Below are positions 1 to 10,693 of a stretch of DNA of 64,000 nucleotides, piece by piece. A model generated the notes under the pieces. It saw only the letters and a list, made by a program, of their open reading frames with translations. It had not been told where the DNA came from and did no database searches. The stretch's first letter is position 1. Each line of letters begins with the position of its first letter. The stretch spans positions 26,783,674 to 26,847,673 of the forward strand of contig OX463808.1 in the NCBI GenBank assembly GCA_949825045.1, in the 5' to 3' direction. A program made the position numbers and the translations under genes. Source of the stretch: Argyresthia goedartella (Eukaryota; Arthropoda; Insecta; Lepidoptera; Argyresthiidae).

Positions 1-620
1 GAGGACACGAACCCATATTACTACGTGCAGAATATGTTAGCTGGATATGACAGCGATGTGCAGGAAGTTCCCCCTGCTCCGGCTTTACCGCTACCTCCTC
101 TCACAGATATAAAGACGAAATCTCCAAGTAGACCTAGGAAGAGGTCTTCTGTGGAGGATGGTGGATCATTCGTGATGTGTAAGCAGCCACAAAAAGGATT
201 ACGACTTATTAAGATCCAGGTGAAGTTTCTATTAAACTTATATCATTAATACATAATTATCTCTTTTATCTATTTAATAATTCATGTACTTGAGCCACTG
301 TTGTGCATCCGTTTTAAATGTTTTTGTTGTATAGTTTACAAAATGCATTGTTAATGTAATTTATATTTTTGTTGTTTATAATTTATGTGTGTAACTGTGT
401 ACCATGTTTACTGAATAATTGATTTATCTATCTATCTTATCAGGTGTTCGACCTCGTGGAGCAACACAGCGCAAGCAGCAGCAACCAGTCAACGTTGCAG
501 CCGGGGATGGAGCCTATTGTGAGCGCTCAGCACATATTGTTAGATCCAATTGAAAAAATTATGGATATGACCGATAATCTTGTTAAGAAAATTGCGAAAA
601 GGATAAGCGATAGTTATTAA
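1..620 (+). CDS. 3' end of an unknown spliced gene (two exons)
   Basis: The reading frame is open from base 1 to 219, then a CAG/GTGAAG donor (intron 220-443) and a TTATCAG acceptor give a second exon 444-620 in phase 0, ending in TAA at 618-620. The part seen is about 131 residues: a start rich in Tyr and acidic residues, a Pro-rich stretch (PPAPALPLPPL), a basic KSPSRPRKRSS patch that could be a nuclear signal, and a C-terminal tail with alternating hydrophobic and basic residues. I do not recognise the family. The layout of acidic/proline-rich linker, basic patch and short helical tail resembles insect DNA-binding proteins of the MADF type, but no domain is visible, so this is only a guess. 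The 5' part lies outside the window. Reading through the intron would give only ten more residues, so splicing is the better model. It may be the only host gene here, or cargo of an element. Confidence 0.5.
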
Positions 621-1064
621 AAAAAAATGTTGTTATTTCTAGTGATAGGTTAGTTCGTAATTTTGTTAAATTTTGTACATTAAAACCTTTACACCTAAGT
701 CTCAAATATTATATACAGTTTATATCTTAAAATACTTTGTTTTTTATTTTTGATTTAGGTAGGTATATGAGGAGTAACTAAAAACGTTATTTATCCATCA
801 AATATGGAGTCGAGATAAATGCACTCAAATCATAGTGTCCATAGAAAATAACAAGTTACCTATAATTTTTAAACAAAATGATATTTTTGTGACTTATCAT
901 GTTTTGAAAGTTACCATACAAATTATCGTCCAACCCCACAACATATTTCATGACCTGAAACTGTAGTGCACAAATAAGTCCTACCTTTAAATTCTATGAT
1001 AAATTGCTGAGAAAGTCATTGTATTCTAAACAGTCGTAGAGTATGAACCTTACACTTATTCAAG
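621..1064. other. AT-rich intergenic stretch
   Basis: No convincing coding sequence. It holds the poly(A) run right after the first gene's stop codon, an ATTAAA at about 681 that may serve as its polyadenylation signal, and otherwise AT-rich sequence up to the ATPase fragment. Confidence 0.5.
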
Positions 1065-1517
1065 ATGAGGTTTGTAAAACAGAAAAATTCACTGAAACTT
1101 CATAAATATAGTTTTAAAAATATAAAAGAAGAAAGAAGGCACGGCTCTCTTCTACCAAACTCAATTCGTTGTATTATTTGTGGTCCATCTAACTGCGGTA
1201 AAACCAATTTGATGATAGGTCTCTTACTCCATGAAAATGGACTCTGCTTTAAAAATGTTTACGTTTACTGTAAAACCTTATTTCAACCTAAATATTTATA
1301 TTTAGAACATGTATTTAGTTTAGTTCCATCGATTGGATTCACAAAATATCATGACAAAGAAAACGATTTGAAGCCACAAAATGCGCTACCTAATTCAATC
1401 ATTATATTTGATGATGTCGCATGTGAAAATCAAACCAGTATAAGAGACTACTTTGCTATGGGAAGACATAAAAATATAGATTCAGGATTCATTGGAGTCA
1501 GCTTGTGGCAACACTGA
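1065..1517 (+). pseudogene. A32-like DNA-packaging ATPase fragment (Polinton/adintovirus type)
   Basis: The 150-residue frame carries a Walker A loop GPSNCGKT (residues 40-47) and a Walker B stretch IIIFDD (112-117) followed by ACEN, with the conserved MGRHKN segment near residue 132. This arrangement is that of the FtsK/HerA-superfamily ATPases that pump DNA into capsids in Polintons, adintoviruses and related double-stranded DNA viruses integrated in arthropod genomes. Such proteins are normally some 200-260 residues. Here the frame stops just after the MGRHKN region, so the C-terminal part with the sensor and arginine-finger regions is missing and the protein is probably inactive. No capsid, protease, integrase or polymerase B gene is visible nearby, so this is an isolated remnant or the end of an element lying mostly outside. 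I chose the ATG at 1065 because no better upstream start is visible. Family assignment is by motif only. Confidence 0.7.
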
Positions 1518-1894
1518 GGTCAATAACCGACAGAGATTTATCCTATGTAAAATTAAAATATAAATTGTTTTCTTGTGTAATTAAACTACAATTCTTGTTG
1601 TATTTAATAGGATAATCATAAATATACGTGTGAATATAAATATTTTATGTGAGTGACTTGTATTTGATTCAAACTGGCCAATTGTTTTTCGGTTACAGAA
1701 ATTTATCTTTGTCATTGTTATTCTCGGTTCGGAGTGATTTCGTTCTACTTTCTGTGTATTCTAAGCGAAAACATAACATCTGGAATCTAATTTCAACCAA
1801 ATAAATCGGCTCAGCTGACATAACCTCAATTGGCTGACAATTATTCTGGTAGTTTGTTGACACTGATACATACTATTTTCCTTTCATATCTATA
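1518..1894 (+). other. Probable 5' UTR of the CR1-like LINE
   Basis: Non-coding. From roughly 1690 the composition becomes richer in G and C and runs without a gap into ORF1 at 1895, so I read it as the LINE's 5' UTR. The exact 5' end and any target duplication were not found. Confidence 0.35.
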
Positions 1895-3426
1895 ATGGAC
1901 AGTCGCATGCAGACCCGTAAAGCACGCCAAGTAGAATCCCAACTTAACCTGGCTTTAGAAGAATTAAAACTATCTAGGGAATTGTGTAGCCAGTTGACTT
2001 GTGAACGGGAGGACAATGAAAAAATATTGCTAGAAGCATTAGGTAATAATAATAAACTAAAAACCGAGCTGTCTACTTTACACTCACAATATGAAAATGT
2101 ACTTGAAGAACAAAATAGGTCAAAAATGATAATGGTTTTGATCAGTGCGCTGCTGAATATGAGTTTGCTTTGAAGATAATTTCTACCCTGGAAAAGGACC
2201 TGTCTGATGCCCACAACCAAATCACACAATTAGAAGAGGAGTCTCATGGTTCAGCAGCACAAAAATCCCAAAATTTATTTGAGGAATTGATATTAGCGGA
2301 TAAGTCGACCGGCCAAGTTTCTGTTGCATGTAGTGATGTGTCCAGTGCAGTGATTGATTTGACTCATGAAGACTCAGTGGTGGGCACTGGTTCAACATGC
2401 AGCAAAAACGCATCAAAAAGATATGTTAAAATTAAAAAACACATCACTCAAACATCAAAAAAATTAAAATCTCATAAAAATCTCAATATAAGTTTATATA
2501 ATAAGAGTAAAATAGATATTTTGGAAAAGTTTAAAATGTGTATGGCAGAGTTAGAAATTAATAAAACAAAATATGAGAAAGACCTGCAAAATCTTGAGTC
2601 TGAACTTGCCACTGTCAATGGCTGCTTGAGATCTATTACTGCCCGCTATGAAAAATCTCAAAAGGCCACTGAGGAGTACTCCCTGGCCATGGATGAGCTG
2701 CTTAAACTGTCTCATAGTAATCAGGAACGCTATGACTCTTTGGTGGCCAATCATTTGTGTGACTGCCAACGTTCCTTGTAACAGCCGGAGAGACCAGCTT
2801 CAACCACGAGCCTTGAAATACGTATCCGACCCAGGATTTCAGGGTCGCACAAAAGCATTACAAACAAAACTGTCATGTTTTGTGATGAAATTGGAAGAAA
2901 CTTAGGCATATTATTGAATAAGTTGGGATACTCAGTCATAAATAACTGTTTACCAAACTCCAGTTTTCATGATGTTATGCAAAAAATAACAAAGACACTT
3001 GATCTGACACCTGAATCAAACTTAATACTCATGTTTGGAAATAGGGGTGAGGTAAACAAATGGGACCTAATTAAATATTTTGAAACACTTTGCTCACTGA
3101 ATGTTAATAAAATTGTTATGTTTACATTCCCATACAGTAAAAGATTGCCACAAGCTGAAAATGATCTTAGATATAAGCTAAATATGACATTACATACAAT
3201 GTCATATAATAATAGTTTGATTCATTTGATTGACTCTAACAATTATGTTAGTAATAATGTTTATTTGACCAAATGTAGTTACTACCTTTCATATTTTTAC
3301 AAACGACAGGTAGCTGTGTCGCTATCTTATTTTTTTAGTATTACAGCCAAGAATTTGGCTAACCTGACTGCTTCTATTGAGCACAGACAAGGTATATTGG
3401 AAGACATTCCAAGTAATTTAAATTAG
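1895..3426 (+). pseudogene. CR1-like LINE ORF1 (coiled coil plus SGNH-like domain)
   Basis: ORF1 proteins of CR1/Jockey-type LINEs bind element RNA and help retrotransposition. The frame starts at 1895 (MDSRMQTRKARQVE), shifts by one frame near 2140-2165, has an in-frame TAA at 2779-2781, and continues open to TAA at 3424-3426. The N-terminal half (to about 2260) is charged and heptad-like, predicting a coiled coil. A second helical stretch lies at 2520-2760. The C-terminal part from about 2868 has a block with GNRGEVNKWDL and then FPYSKRLPQ. I read these as the third block and following strand of an SGNH/GDSL-hydrolase-like fold known from some CR1 ORF1 proteins, but the catalytic serine block is not obvious (MFCDEIGRNLG lies at that place). 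The two breaks make it a pseudogene. It is followed after ~150 bp by ORF2. Confidence 0.6.
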
Positions 3427-3573
3427 TTTTTAAGACAACAGAGGAAATCTCTAGCATACATAAGCCAATAAATATATCAAGCAAGCATAGGAGATCAAAA
3501 ATGTGTAATATCTTGCCCGAATTAAATAAGTCAAAAAAGTCTAATAATAACCCCTATATTAAATAATATTCAG

Positions 3574-3744
3574 ATAAAGGGTAAGCCCCACTTAAATATT
3601 ACCCATCAAAACATGCAGGGGCTACCTGGTAAAGAACTTGTATTAGAATTATTTCTTAATAATTCGGACACTGATGTTATTTGTATTACAGAACATTGGT
3701 TAAAGGAAAATATGATGTCTTTTAACATAAATAATTACAAAATT
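3574..3744 (+). pseudogene. CR1-like LINE ORF2, N-terminal endonuclease fragment
   Basis: The frame reads through HQNMQGL and DVICITEHWL, the usual opening strands of the APE-type endonuclease (EEP superfamily) at the start of ORF2, which nicks target DNA. A comparable HQN...DIICITEH segment is seen in the minus-strand CR1 copy around 12.9 kb. The frame then runs into the reverse of a BEL/Pao pol gene near base 3744. Roughly 900 residues, including the whole reverse transcriptase, are missing. Confidence 0.65.
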
Positions 3745-5388
3745 GTCAGTGTCAGGGTCCTCAGCCTTCTGGGTAACATGCACGGCCGCTCTGGGGCCAT
3801 GATCCGAAGATACTACTACATGGCTGTGGGGCCAGTCCGATTCTCTCTTGGCAAGCCAGGGTGGTCCCCACCACAAATGGTGTCTAACGAGTTCAGGAGC
3901 CTGACATCCCCTGGATGCACAATCAGACGGGTTCAATTCTCCTGGTACATGTCTCCAGGTCAGTGGGACCTCAGACGACACAATCTGGGAGACACGGTTC
4001 GCAACAAAAACCTCTAAGTTATGGACCGAAGCCTTCAGCCAGCACAAAACAATCTGGCTGTCCGTCCACACGTACACCGTATCCTCCAAAACCACTGACC
4101 CATGCAACACTGTTAGAGTGTGATTTAAAAGTTTGGTCAAAAGAGCAGCCCCGGACAGTTCCAGTTTTGGAATCGTCATCCTTGTCCGAATAGGCGCTAC
4201 CTTGCTTTTTGCCAAAACCAAACGCACGTCGACCTCCCCGGTGGAGGTGACGGTTCGCAAATAAACCGCTGCCGCAAACCCTCGTTCAGAGGCATCACAA
4301 AACCCGTGAAGGGTTGCCCTGTAATCCCCAGCAGGGACCAATTTCCTCGGCAGCGATACATTATTTATGTCCGATAGCGAGGTGAACATTCGCGTCCAAT
4401 CAGTCAACAAATCACCTGAGAGGTGGGTGTCCCAGGTCAACGGAGCCGCCCATAGCCTTTGCATAAAACATTTGAGAGCAAAGGTGACTGGAGAAATCCA
4501 TCCATTCGGGTCCAACGTTCTCGCAATCTTTGACAGTACTGACCGCTTCGTCCAGGCCTTCGGTGTTTCTAAAACCACCCGATAGGTAAACTCATCATGG
4601 ACGGGCCGGTACTGAATTCCAAGCACTGACAACATGTTAGGGTTGTCAGGATTCTCAAAAACGTGCGGGTCTTGTTGAAACTCATCTGGGAGACCAGCCA
4701 TCAACTCAGGGGAGTTGGACATCCACTTGCGTAGTTCATAGCCGCCTCGTTCCAGCAATTGAATGAGCTCGTCACGTCGGTCCAGAGCTTCCTCTACACT
4801 GGCTGCCCCTGTGCAGACTTCATCGACATACAAATCTTGCTCCAGGATAGCGGCGGCTCTAGGATAGCTCACACGGTCACGCGACGCCAACTCCCGCAGG
4901 GTACGCATCGCCAAATACGGGCTAGACCGTAACCCATACGTGTTCGTGTTTAACTCATAGACCTTGACTGGCTCGGCCGTGGACTCACGCCAAAGTATCA
5001 ACTGATACCTTCTGTCAGCAGGATGAATTACCGTTTGCCTTAACATCATCCGAATGTCTGCGACAAATACAATCTGGTGTCTCCGGAAGCTCGTGAGAAT
5101 ATCCGAAATATCACGACTCAACTTGGGTCCCGAATGTAGACACTGATTCAGGGACATCCCGTTCGAGGTAGGTGCTGACCCATCAAAAACAACTCGAATC
5201 TTGCCGGTAGGGGTTCGCAGGACGGCATGGTGTGGAAGGAAACAATGATCCTCAGATCTCCAGTCCACACCCGATACCGACATGTGTCCTAACGACTCAT
5301 ACTCCCTCATAAAATCGACGTATTTTTGTTTAAATACGGCGTCCCTTGACATCCTACGCTCCATCGACATCAATCTCGTCTCAGCCAT
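3745..5388 (-). pseudogene. pol: BEL/Pao 1 pol: reverse transcriptase and RNase H
   Basis: One long open frame of about 545 residues starting MAETRLMSMERRM. It shows the Pao-type RT: FLPHHAV and VVFDGSA, then FVADIRMM in place of the usual ADIEKM (an extra change at the first catalytic-motif neighbourhood), LYVDE where YMDD-like motifs usually stand, and the RNase H segment GFCDASERGFAAAVY with YVWTDSQIVLCWL and the NPSDCASRG block. The second RT aspartate of the xxDD box is replaced (VDE), which should impair polymerisation. After the RNase H/WWGPPWL tail the frame enters reversed CR1 sequence and ends, so integrase is gone. The start is four codons after the first frame break that separates it from the protease frame. 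Confidence 0.85.
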
Positions 5389-5398
5389 CTTCCTAAAT

Positions 5399-6124
5399 CT
5401 AGGAGAATCCTCCTAGTGGCGGTCGATCGGCCCTGAAAGGCAGTCGAGTTACAAAACGACCAGAACGAAGGCGACCAGTACTATTCTGGTAAAACAACTC
5501 GCACTCTTCTTCGTCTGCGTCGACTCGACGAACGGTGGGAGGTTCCTCTATCTCCCAGAAACGTTGGATAGCGTCTGACAACGCTGAGCTAATAAGTATG
5601 CCATCTGACTCGGCAGGCCTAACCATTGGCAATGCCGGACCCATGATCACGTGGCCAAACTTAGTATCCACAGCAATCAACCCGTCCGGCTGAAGAACTC
5701 GCCGATCCGACAACAGAAACCTACCCAGAACCTCTGCTCTCAGTAGCATGTCGACCGGAACTGGAGTGTCAAAATCGGGATCCGCCAACTTGAGTCCTGA
5801 TGTCAGGAATCGAACGGCCGGATTCAACTTCACCAAGGGGTGTCTGCCCATGACATGCGTCATTACTAAAGCTTGCACGGATGTTTTTGACAAAATGTCA
5901 TAACGTGGAGAGAACGTGATCACCGATTGACCAACTACATTCGTAACCATAACATTCCCCACGCCCCGTATTGATTTATTATACCTATTTACCTTGAGGC
6001 CCAACCATTTTGCTAAATCATTCGATACAATGCAGCCCTGAGCTCCAGAATCTAATAGGGCGCGAACGTATGTTGGGTTGCCCGCCAAATCCCAAACAAG
6101 CACAGAGGCGATCGGTAACACCAC
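5399..6124 (-). pseudogene. BEL/Pao 1 aspartic protease region
   Basis: The 241-residue frame opens with hydrophobic strands and LLDSGAQGCIVS, the DSG catalytic loop of the retroviral-type aspartic protease found in BEL/Pao elements (DUF1758 region). It continues through LADPDFDTPVPVDMLL and ends in FVTRLPFR, which normally leads straight into the RT. In BEL/Pao elements gag, protease and RT belong to one or two long frames; here the separation from gag (overlapping frame at 6167) and from RT (stop near 5395) reflects indels. The catalytic triplet is intact, but the polyprotein is not. Confidence 0.8.
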
Positions 6125-6166
6125 CGTCTCCGGTTGGGGGGCAACAAATTGTTGGGCCGCAAATTC

Positions 6167-7990
6167 CTAGCGAGGGCCCCCGGGGCCCCAATCTGCCTGT
6201 AACCGATCAGGTAGGCAGCTATACGCCAGAGGGTCCCATTGTACAAATGGCCCACGCGCCGGTTCCATTGCCACCCTACGACGCCCCCCGAAGGGGGGTG
6301 GGCGTGAATTCAACCGTGGCCGCTCCATGAGCGGGGGGGACAGCACATGCGACCGACGAGGACGAGGCGATGAGCGGGGCGACAACTGAGGCGGCGTCCG
6401 AACCGCACCCGCATAGCTCGAAGGTGTCCCATGCCACCCGCCCGTTACGGCCTGCTCAACACACCCAATGTCCCGCTGAGTCGGATGCTGAGTCGCAACC
6501 GAAAACTCAGGGCCCCCCATGTGATGACCCTGAGTGCGGCCCTGCACTCCTGGGTGGCTGCGTGCTTGTGGCCCCATTGCCCGCTGAGTCAGATGCTGAG
6601 TCGCAACCGAAAACTCAGGGCCCCCCATGTGATGACCCTGAGTGCGGCCCTGCACCCTACTACTGCCCTGTGCACGTGGGGACGTTGGCCCCTGAGTTGC
6701 GCTCCGAGTCGCAAACGAATTCTCAGGGCCCCTTGCCGTGTCACCCCGGGTACGGCCCTGTGGTGGCTGTTGGCCGGACCGGTTCATGCACAACAGATTG
6801 TTGTGGGCCCCACCACAATATCTGCACATTTGTGTGCGCGTGCAGTCCCTAGCCATGTGTGGCCCGAGGCACAGGAAACACCAGCCCCGCTGCTTGGCTA
6901 TCTGGCGCCGTCCCTGAACCCTAAGTTCCCCGAACTTATTGCAATTGGCCACAGCATGGCCAATCTGCCTACAACATGGGCAGGTCTCACTATGTGGGGT
7001 CAATGCACTCACAGTCCCATATGACTGCCGGCTGGTGCGGTCCTTCCTCGTCGGAGGGCCCCTACTCACAGCGCTCCCGGCAGCTCTCTGTGGCTCCGAA
7101 GGATGGGTGACCGTCAACCCCAAATTCTCTGCCCGTCGAGACTCCTCTTCCAAAAATCCGACCAAGTCGGAGAAGGCGGGCAGGTCCTCGGCCGACCTCC
7201 CGTGAGACTGTTCGAAACGAGTCTGCACGTCAGCGGGTAGGCGGGAAAGTACAATGTACAACAGTAAGTACGACCATTCACCAACCGGAAGTCCAAGATT
7301 CTCTAGAGCCTTGGTGACGGACAACAATGGGTTCAAAACCTCCGTCTGTATAGCCCCGACCTTGTTCACAACCGGGATGCTAAACAAACGGTTCAGTTGG
7401 GCATCGGCCAACCTCCGTTTGTTGTGGTAACGTCTGACCAACAATTGCCTGGCCGTCTCATAGTTGCCCTCCGTAACTGTCAAATGAGCGACCAGCTCCC
7501 TAGGCTCACCCCTCAATGCTGCCACTAGCTGAGCCATCTTGACAGACTTGGTAATGTCCGATCGCAAGTGCACCAAACTGTCGAACAGATTGATGAAGCT
7601 CATCCATTCACCGGACACGCCGTCAAAGGTAGGCATAGTTATCACGGGTAACCTGGTCCCCGATCCCTGATGCGGCAGGGGTGCTTCAATGTCACCACCA
7701 TGGCTGGACTCGCGCTGTCTACGTATGTCCGCAGCCTTCTGCGTGATAGCAGCTGCCATCTCCATACATTGGTCGACATCCCCTATCAACCGTGACAGCC
7801 TGTCAGGTGCACAACCATCAACTGATTCCGCCTGCGCGGACAATTCGAGCACCCTATTGTAACGTTCCTTAACGTCCATAGACCGCTCCAATACCACATC
7901 ATGCCTATCTAAACGGTCTATCAGACCGTGTGCGGAGGAAAACCATCTGAGTTCCTTAGAAACACCCTTCTAGATTTCAGATAACGACAT
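6167..7990 (-). pseudogene. gag: BEL/Pao 1 gag (DUF1759 capsid region and zinc knuckles)
   Basis: Gag forms the particle shell and binds element RNA. The long open part covers 7897-6167, but the same frame extends upstream to an ATG at 7990-7988 through one in-frame TAG at 7972-7970, so the true start is probably there and the copy is nonsense-mutated. Motifs are LPVITMPTFDGVSGEWMSF and a helical DUF1759-type capsid region (about residues 90-260), then two Cys-rich knuckles (CPCCRQIGHAVANC and CFLCLGPHMARDC with CRYCGGAHNNLLC). A Pro/Gly/Gln/Arg-rich C-terminal region with a 36-residue repeat follows. The frame passes into the protease by an indel. Confidence 0.8.
6472..6762 (-). repeat. 108-bp tandem repeat inside BEL/Pao 1 gag
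   Basis: Two copies with a 108-bp period (from 6472 and 6580) are almost identical over about 75 bp. A third, more diverged copy starts near 6693. In protein terms each adds about 36 residues around QGRTQGHHMGGPEFSVATQH. The period is a multiple of three, so the reading frame is kept. Confidence 0.8.
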
Positions 7991-8650
7991 GATCGGAACG
8001 ATATTTACTCACAATTTGCAGTAACTCAATTTTATTGGACCCTTCAGTTTATAACCCAAACGAGGGAACCCTAAACTATAACTTAAATAATGTTGTTTTC
8101 CTTAAACAATAGGAACCGAGTTTTATATCTATATAAATTATGCTACACTTCTAATATTCTAAACCTGTAAATAACAAGTTAGTTTCCCTTTATTATTATA
8201 ACACACACAGATAATAGTCAATATTAGTACAAGTTATAAATTGCTATACACTTGCTGCACAATAAACTGAAAACAATGTAATAGCCTGCTATCAATAGAT
8301 GTAACTACCTATGTTAACCAAAACATTCCTTCAATGCCATTACTAGACCACTAATAGATTGACTAACTAGTAATTCAATGCAAATTTCAATTTACCTACA
8401 ATGTACCTAATACAATGCGTACCTAAGTTGAGTACCTACTATTCTGAGTCACATCTCAGTACAACTGGTCATTTAGGGAAAACTGTAATATCTGTCTGTC
8501 TACTACCAGCAATAGACTTATAGCTTACAAATACTACCAATCTATGTGGATATAGGAACAAACAAGTTACCTAACCGCCTAGATACCTACAGATTGATAG
8601 TCCCAAGTCGTGCTTTCCTGAAGCCCTTGACGGCTGCAAATCTCAGGAAA
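7991..8650 (-). other. BEL/Pao 1 leader between primer site and gag
   Basis: No coding potential on either strand. AT-rich, with short repeats such as TACCTA. Its position identifies it as the untranslated leader that would carry packaging signals. Confidence 0.5.
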
Positions 8651-8666
8651 CCACGCTCTGATACCA
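8651..8666 (-). promoter_or_regulatory. Putative primer-binding site of BEL/Pao 1
   Basis: Three bases inside the LTR end, the minus strand reads TGGTATCAGAGCGTGG. The first TGG would pair with a tRNA 3' CCA end. I cannot name the tRNA with confidence. It differs from the site of the second BEL/Pao element at 48391. Confidence 0.5.
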
Positions 8667-8669
8667 AAG

Positions 8670-9232
8670 TGTTCAGGCTTCTCAGCACCTAATGACCTCG
8701 TAGGGGCCCATCAGCTACGAGGTAGCGTGACGATCAGGTGCCAAGAAGTGATGAACGCGGCGATTCACCGAGCTAAAGTTATGTGGGGTAGATCTAACCT
8801 GGTCTGTGCTTCGGTCCCGTCAACCTCCTGTCTCTCTGCAAGGCCCGGGCGCGCCCTAGGCTCTTCTTGGTAGACAGGTTCTTCAGCCAACCAGGTATGA
8901 CTGGCGGGCCAGCGTCAATGAGCACAGTGGTCCAACACAGGTTATGTTTCTACGTGGTAAATACGAATCGGGCACGAAAATCCGAACTTTATCTGGTTCG
9001 AGAGACAACGGCACACTCAGCTATATTAATAATCCTGAGGGAATCCCGAATACATTCCAGATGCCCTTTGATTTAATTTCAACAACAATCAACACGCGTT
9101 TTCATTGCGAGGTTTTTTTTCCGTCTGTCAGTTCTCAAAACTGCCAGATTGACAGCTAACGTCAAATTAAAATGACCGTTCAGAAACCATCGATCGAATA
9201 TCGATTTGGAATCGAACATCATATCCTAAACA
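8670..9232 (-). repeat. 5' LTR of BEL/Pao 1
   Basis: Bounded by TGTTCAGG (8670) and its near-inverse CCTAAACA (ending 9232), 563 bp. The TG...CA ends and the adjoining primer site support the left boundary; the right boundary rests only on the inverted terminal bases. No second LTR remains for comparison. Confidence 0.6.
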
Positions 9233-10339
9233 ACGATTGGGTATAGGTAAAAAATGTCAAAGTAGTAGAGATTTTTATCAGCTGTTAATATGTGATACAA
9301 CAAAAGTTGAGATGTATTTAAATAAAACCGGTCAAGTGCGAGTAGGACATCGGACCCGCACGTGAAGGGTTCAATACCATTGAACACGGAAAAACGTAAA
9401 ACGACGGTCTTTTGTACGAGTACATACCTATTTAATTTTTAATAATAAAATATTAAATACTACTTAGGACTACATTCAACATTGAAAAATAGTTTTGTGT
9501 AGAAATAGAAATAGATATAGAAACTTTATTTGCTTATCATAGTGTACATAAGGTGTCTTAGATATCTAATGTTATTTTCACATGATATAACCATAGGTAT
9601 GCAAATTACATTTTAGTACACAAATTAATTACAAGTCAAATGTAGGTTAATAAAATTGAATTCGCGACGCGCCGCTTGGCCATTAATCAGCGTCTGTAAG
9701 TGCATCTCTCATTTTTATTCGCTAAGCGTAAGAAAAACGGTCCTTTAACCAAGTGAAACGTGTACAAATGAAATACAACATTATCATCATCAAATTGTGC
9801 ATATAATTATCCCGGTATCATAAGCAGGGATGCACTTTATAACAGAAAAATAAATGTGAATACGTTGATCACGCGGTATGAACGTGGATCAGCTGTGGCG
9901 GGCTGCCGTGCGACTTTCACGGTTCCGCGAGCCGCTTAAGCGTCAACTTCGCGTGCAGCACCACGCCAGCGGTAACCAGCAGCGGCAGCGGTGAGTCACC
10001 TCCACGCGCTAATCGTCACCCGTCGTTCAAGCGAAGAATAGTGTATACCACATAAGTGACAATTGTGTATTTGTCCAAAGTTGTCTCCTATTTGTTAAGA
10101 GGCCGATATCTTAAAATAACTTAAAGCTAAAGGCTTGCTATGGTATGTGCTATTTGTAATTAGTTTATCTGGCTCAAGAAAATTAATATGGAAATTTTCT
10201 TTGACATAAGCTTTGCTTTGACATTTTTATTATTTTTATTTTTAATGTACCTATTTTCATTTATATTGAATGTAATTTGGCTTGTAATCTGTGATATTTA
10301 CTTTATTATGTTTGTCTGCATTTATTATGAGTGCGCCTA
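9233..10339. other. Repeat debris without clear genes
   Basis: At 9321-9470 lies a stretch beginning AAACCGGTCAAGTGCGAGT. It matches, from memory, a widespread lepidopteran interspersed repeat whose other end resembles 26860-26960. A GC-rich island at 9870-10030 looks like the 5' UTR of a LINE. I see no supported gene. Confidence 0.35.
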
Positions 10340-10693
10340 CAGCTTTGTGACCCCACTGTCCAGGTTCGTTGAAGCAGTATGTGGTTCCACGTGGCTTGAA
10401 CGTGCACATTAGCCGCATCCACGGGAGTAGCCAGTCGCGTACCGCGCGGTTGCCAGTCCAGGATGCTCCGGGGGTAGTTGCGCCACCACCTTCGTTTGAC
10501 CGTTTGTCAAATTTCAGAAAAAATGTAAGGGTACTTAAGCACATACCAAAGGGCGCTAGTTGCTGCGTCGAAGTTGTCGCAGGTTATTGAGCGTTGCATC
10601 CAGTCCAATGACCTATTGGATTGGTATATTTTCTTTTGATATTTTCCTATACAGCGCTTAGGGTTCCCTCATCGGAGGACCGCAGTCGCTCAC
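10340..10693 (+). pseudogene. LINE ORF fragment with C2H2-finger remnant
   Basis: Plus-strand frames read YVVPRGLNVHISRIHG, the second half of a C2H2-type finger, followed by FRKNVRVLKHIPKGA. After one frameshift (about 10555) comes AASKLSQVIERCIQSNDLLDW. I recall this order from the N-terminal regions of insect non-LTR retrotransposon proteins, where a nucleic-acid-binding finger precedes the enzyme domains. No polymerase follows. The sequence ends abruptly at about 10693, where minus-strand CR1 coding sequence begins. The family is uncertain and the copy is clearly broken. Confidence 0.45.

Larger units (their letters stand above)
1690..3744 (+). mobile_element. CR1-like non-LTR retrotransposon, 5' half
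   Basis: Contains a 5' UTR, a broken ORF1 and the first ~55 codons of an ORF2 endonuclease. It is cut off at about 3744 where a minus-strand BEL/Pao sequence begins. Losing the 3' half is unusual for a LINE copy, because target-primed reverse transcription normally truncates the 5' end. A later deletion or rearrangement is therefore likely. Confidence 0.6.
3745..9232 (-). mobile_element. BEL/Pao LTR retrotransposon 1, 3'-truncated
   Basis: On the minus strand the order is 5' LTR (9232-8670), primer site, ~660 bp leader, gag (7990-6167), protease (6124-5399), then RT and RNase H (5388-3745). Integrase and the 3' LTR are absent; the pol frame runs directly into CR1 sequence at 3745. The 9232 side borders unrelated sequence, so the element did not simply insert into the CR1 copy. 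Codon use is notably GC-richer than the surroundings. Confidence 0.85.

Noticed and set aside
10188..10412. 74-codon hydrophobic frame
   Set aside because: Phe/Leu/Ile-rich translation of AT-rich DNA; no signal of a real membrane protein, and it overlaps a LINE fragment read in a different frame.
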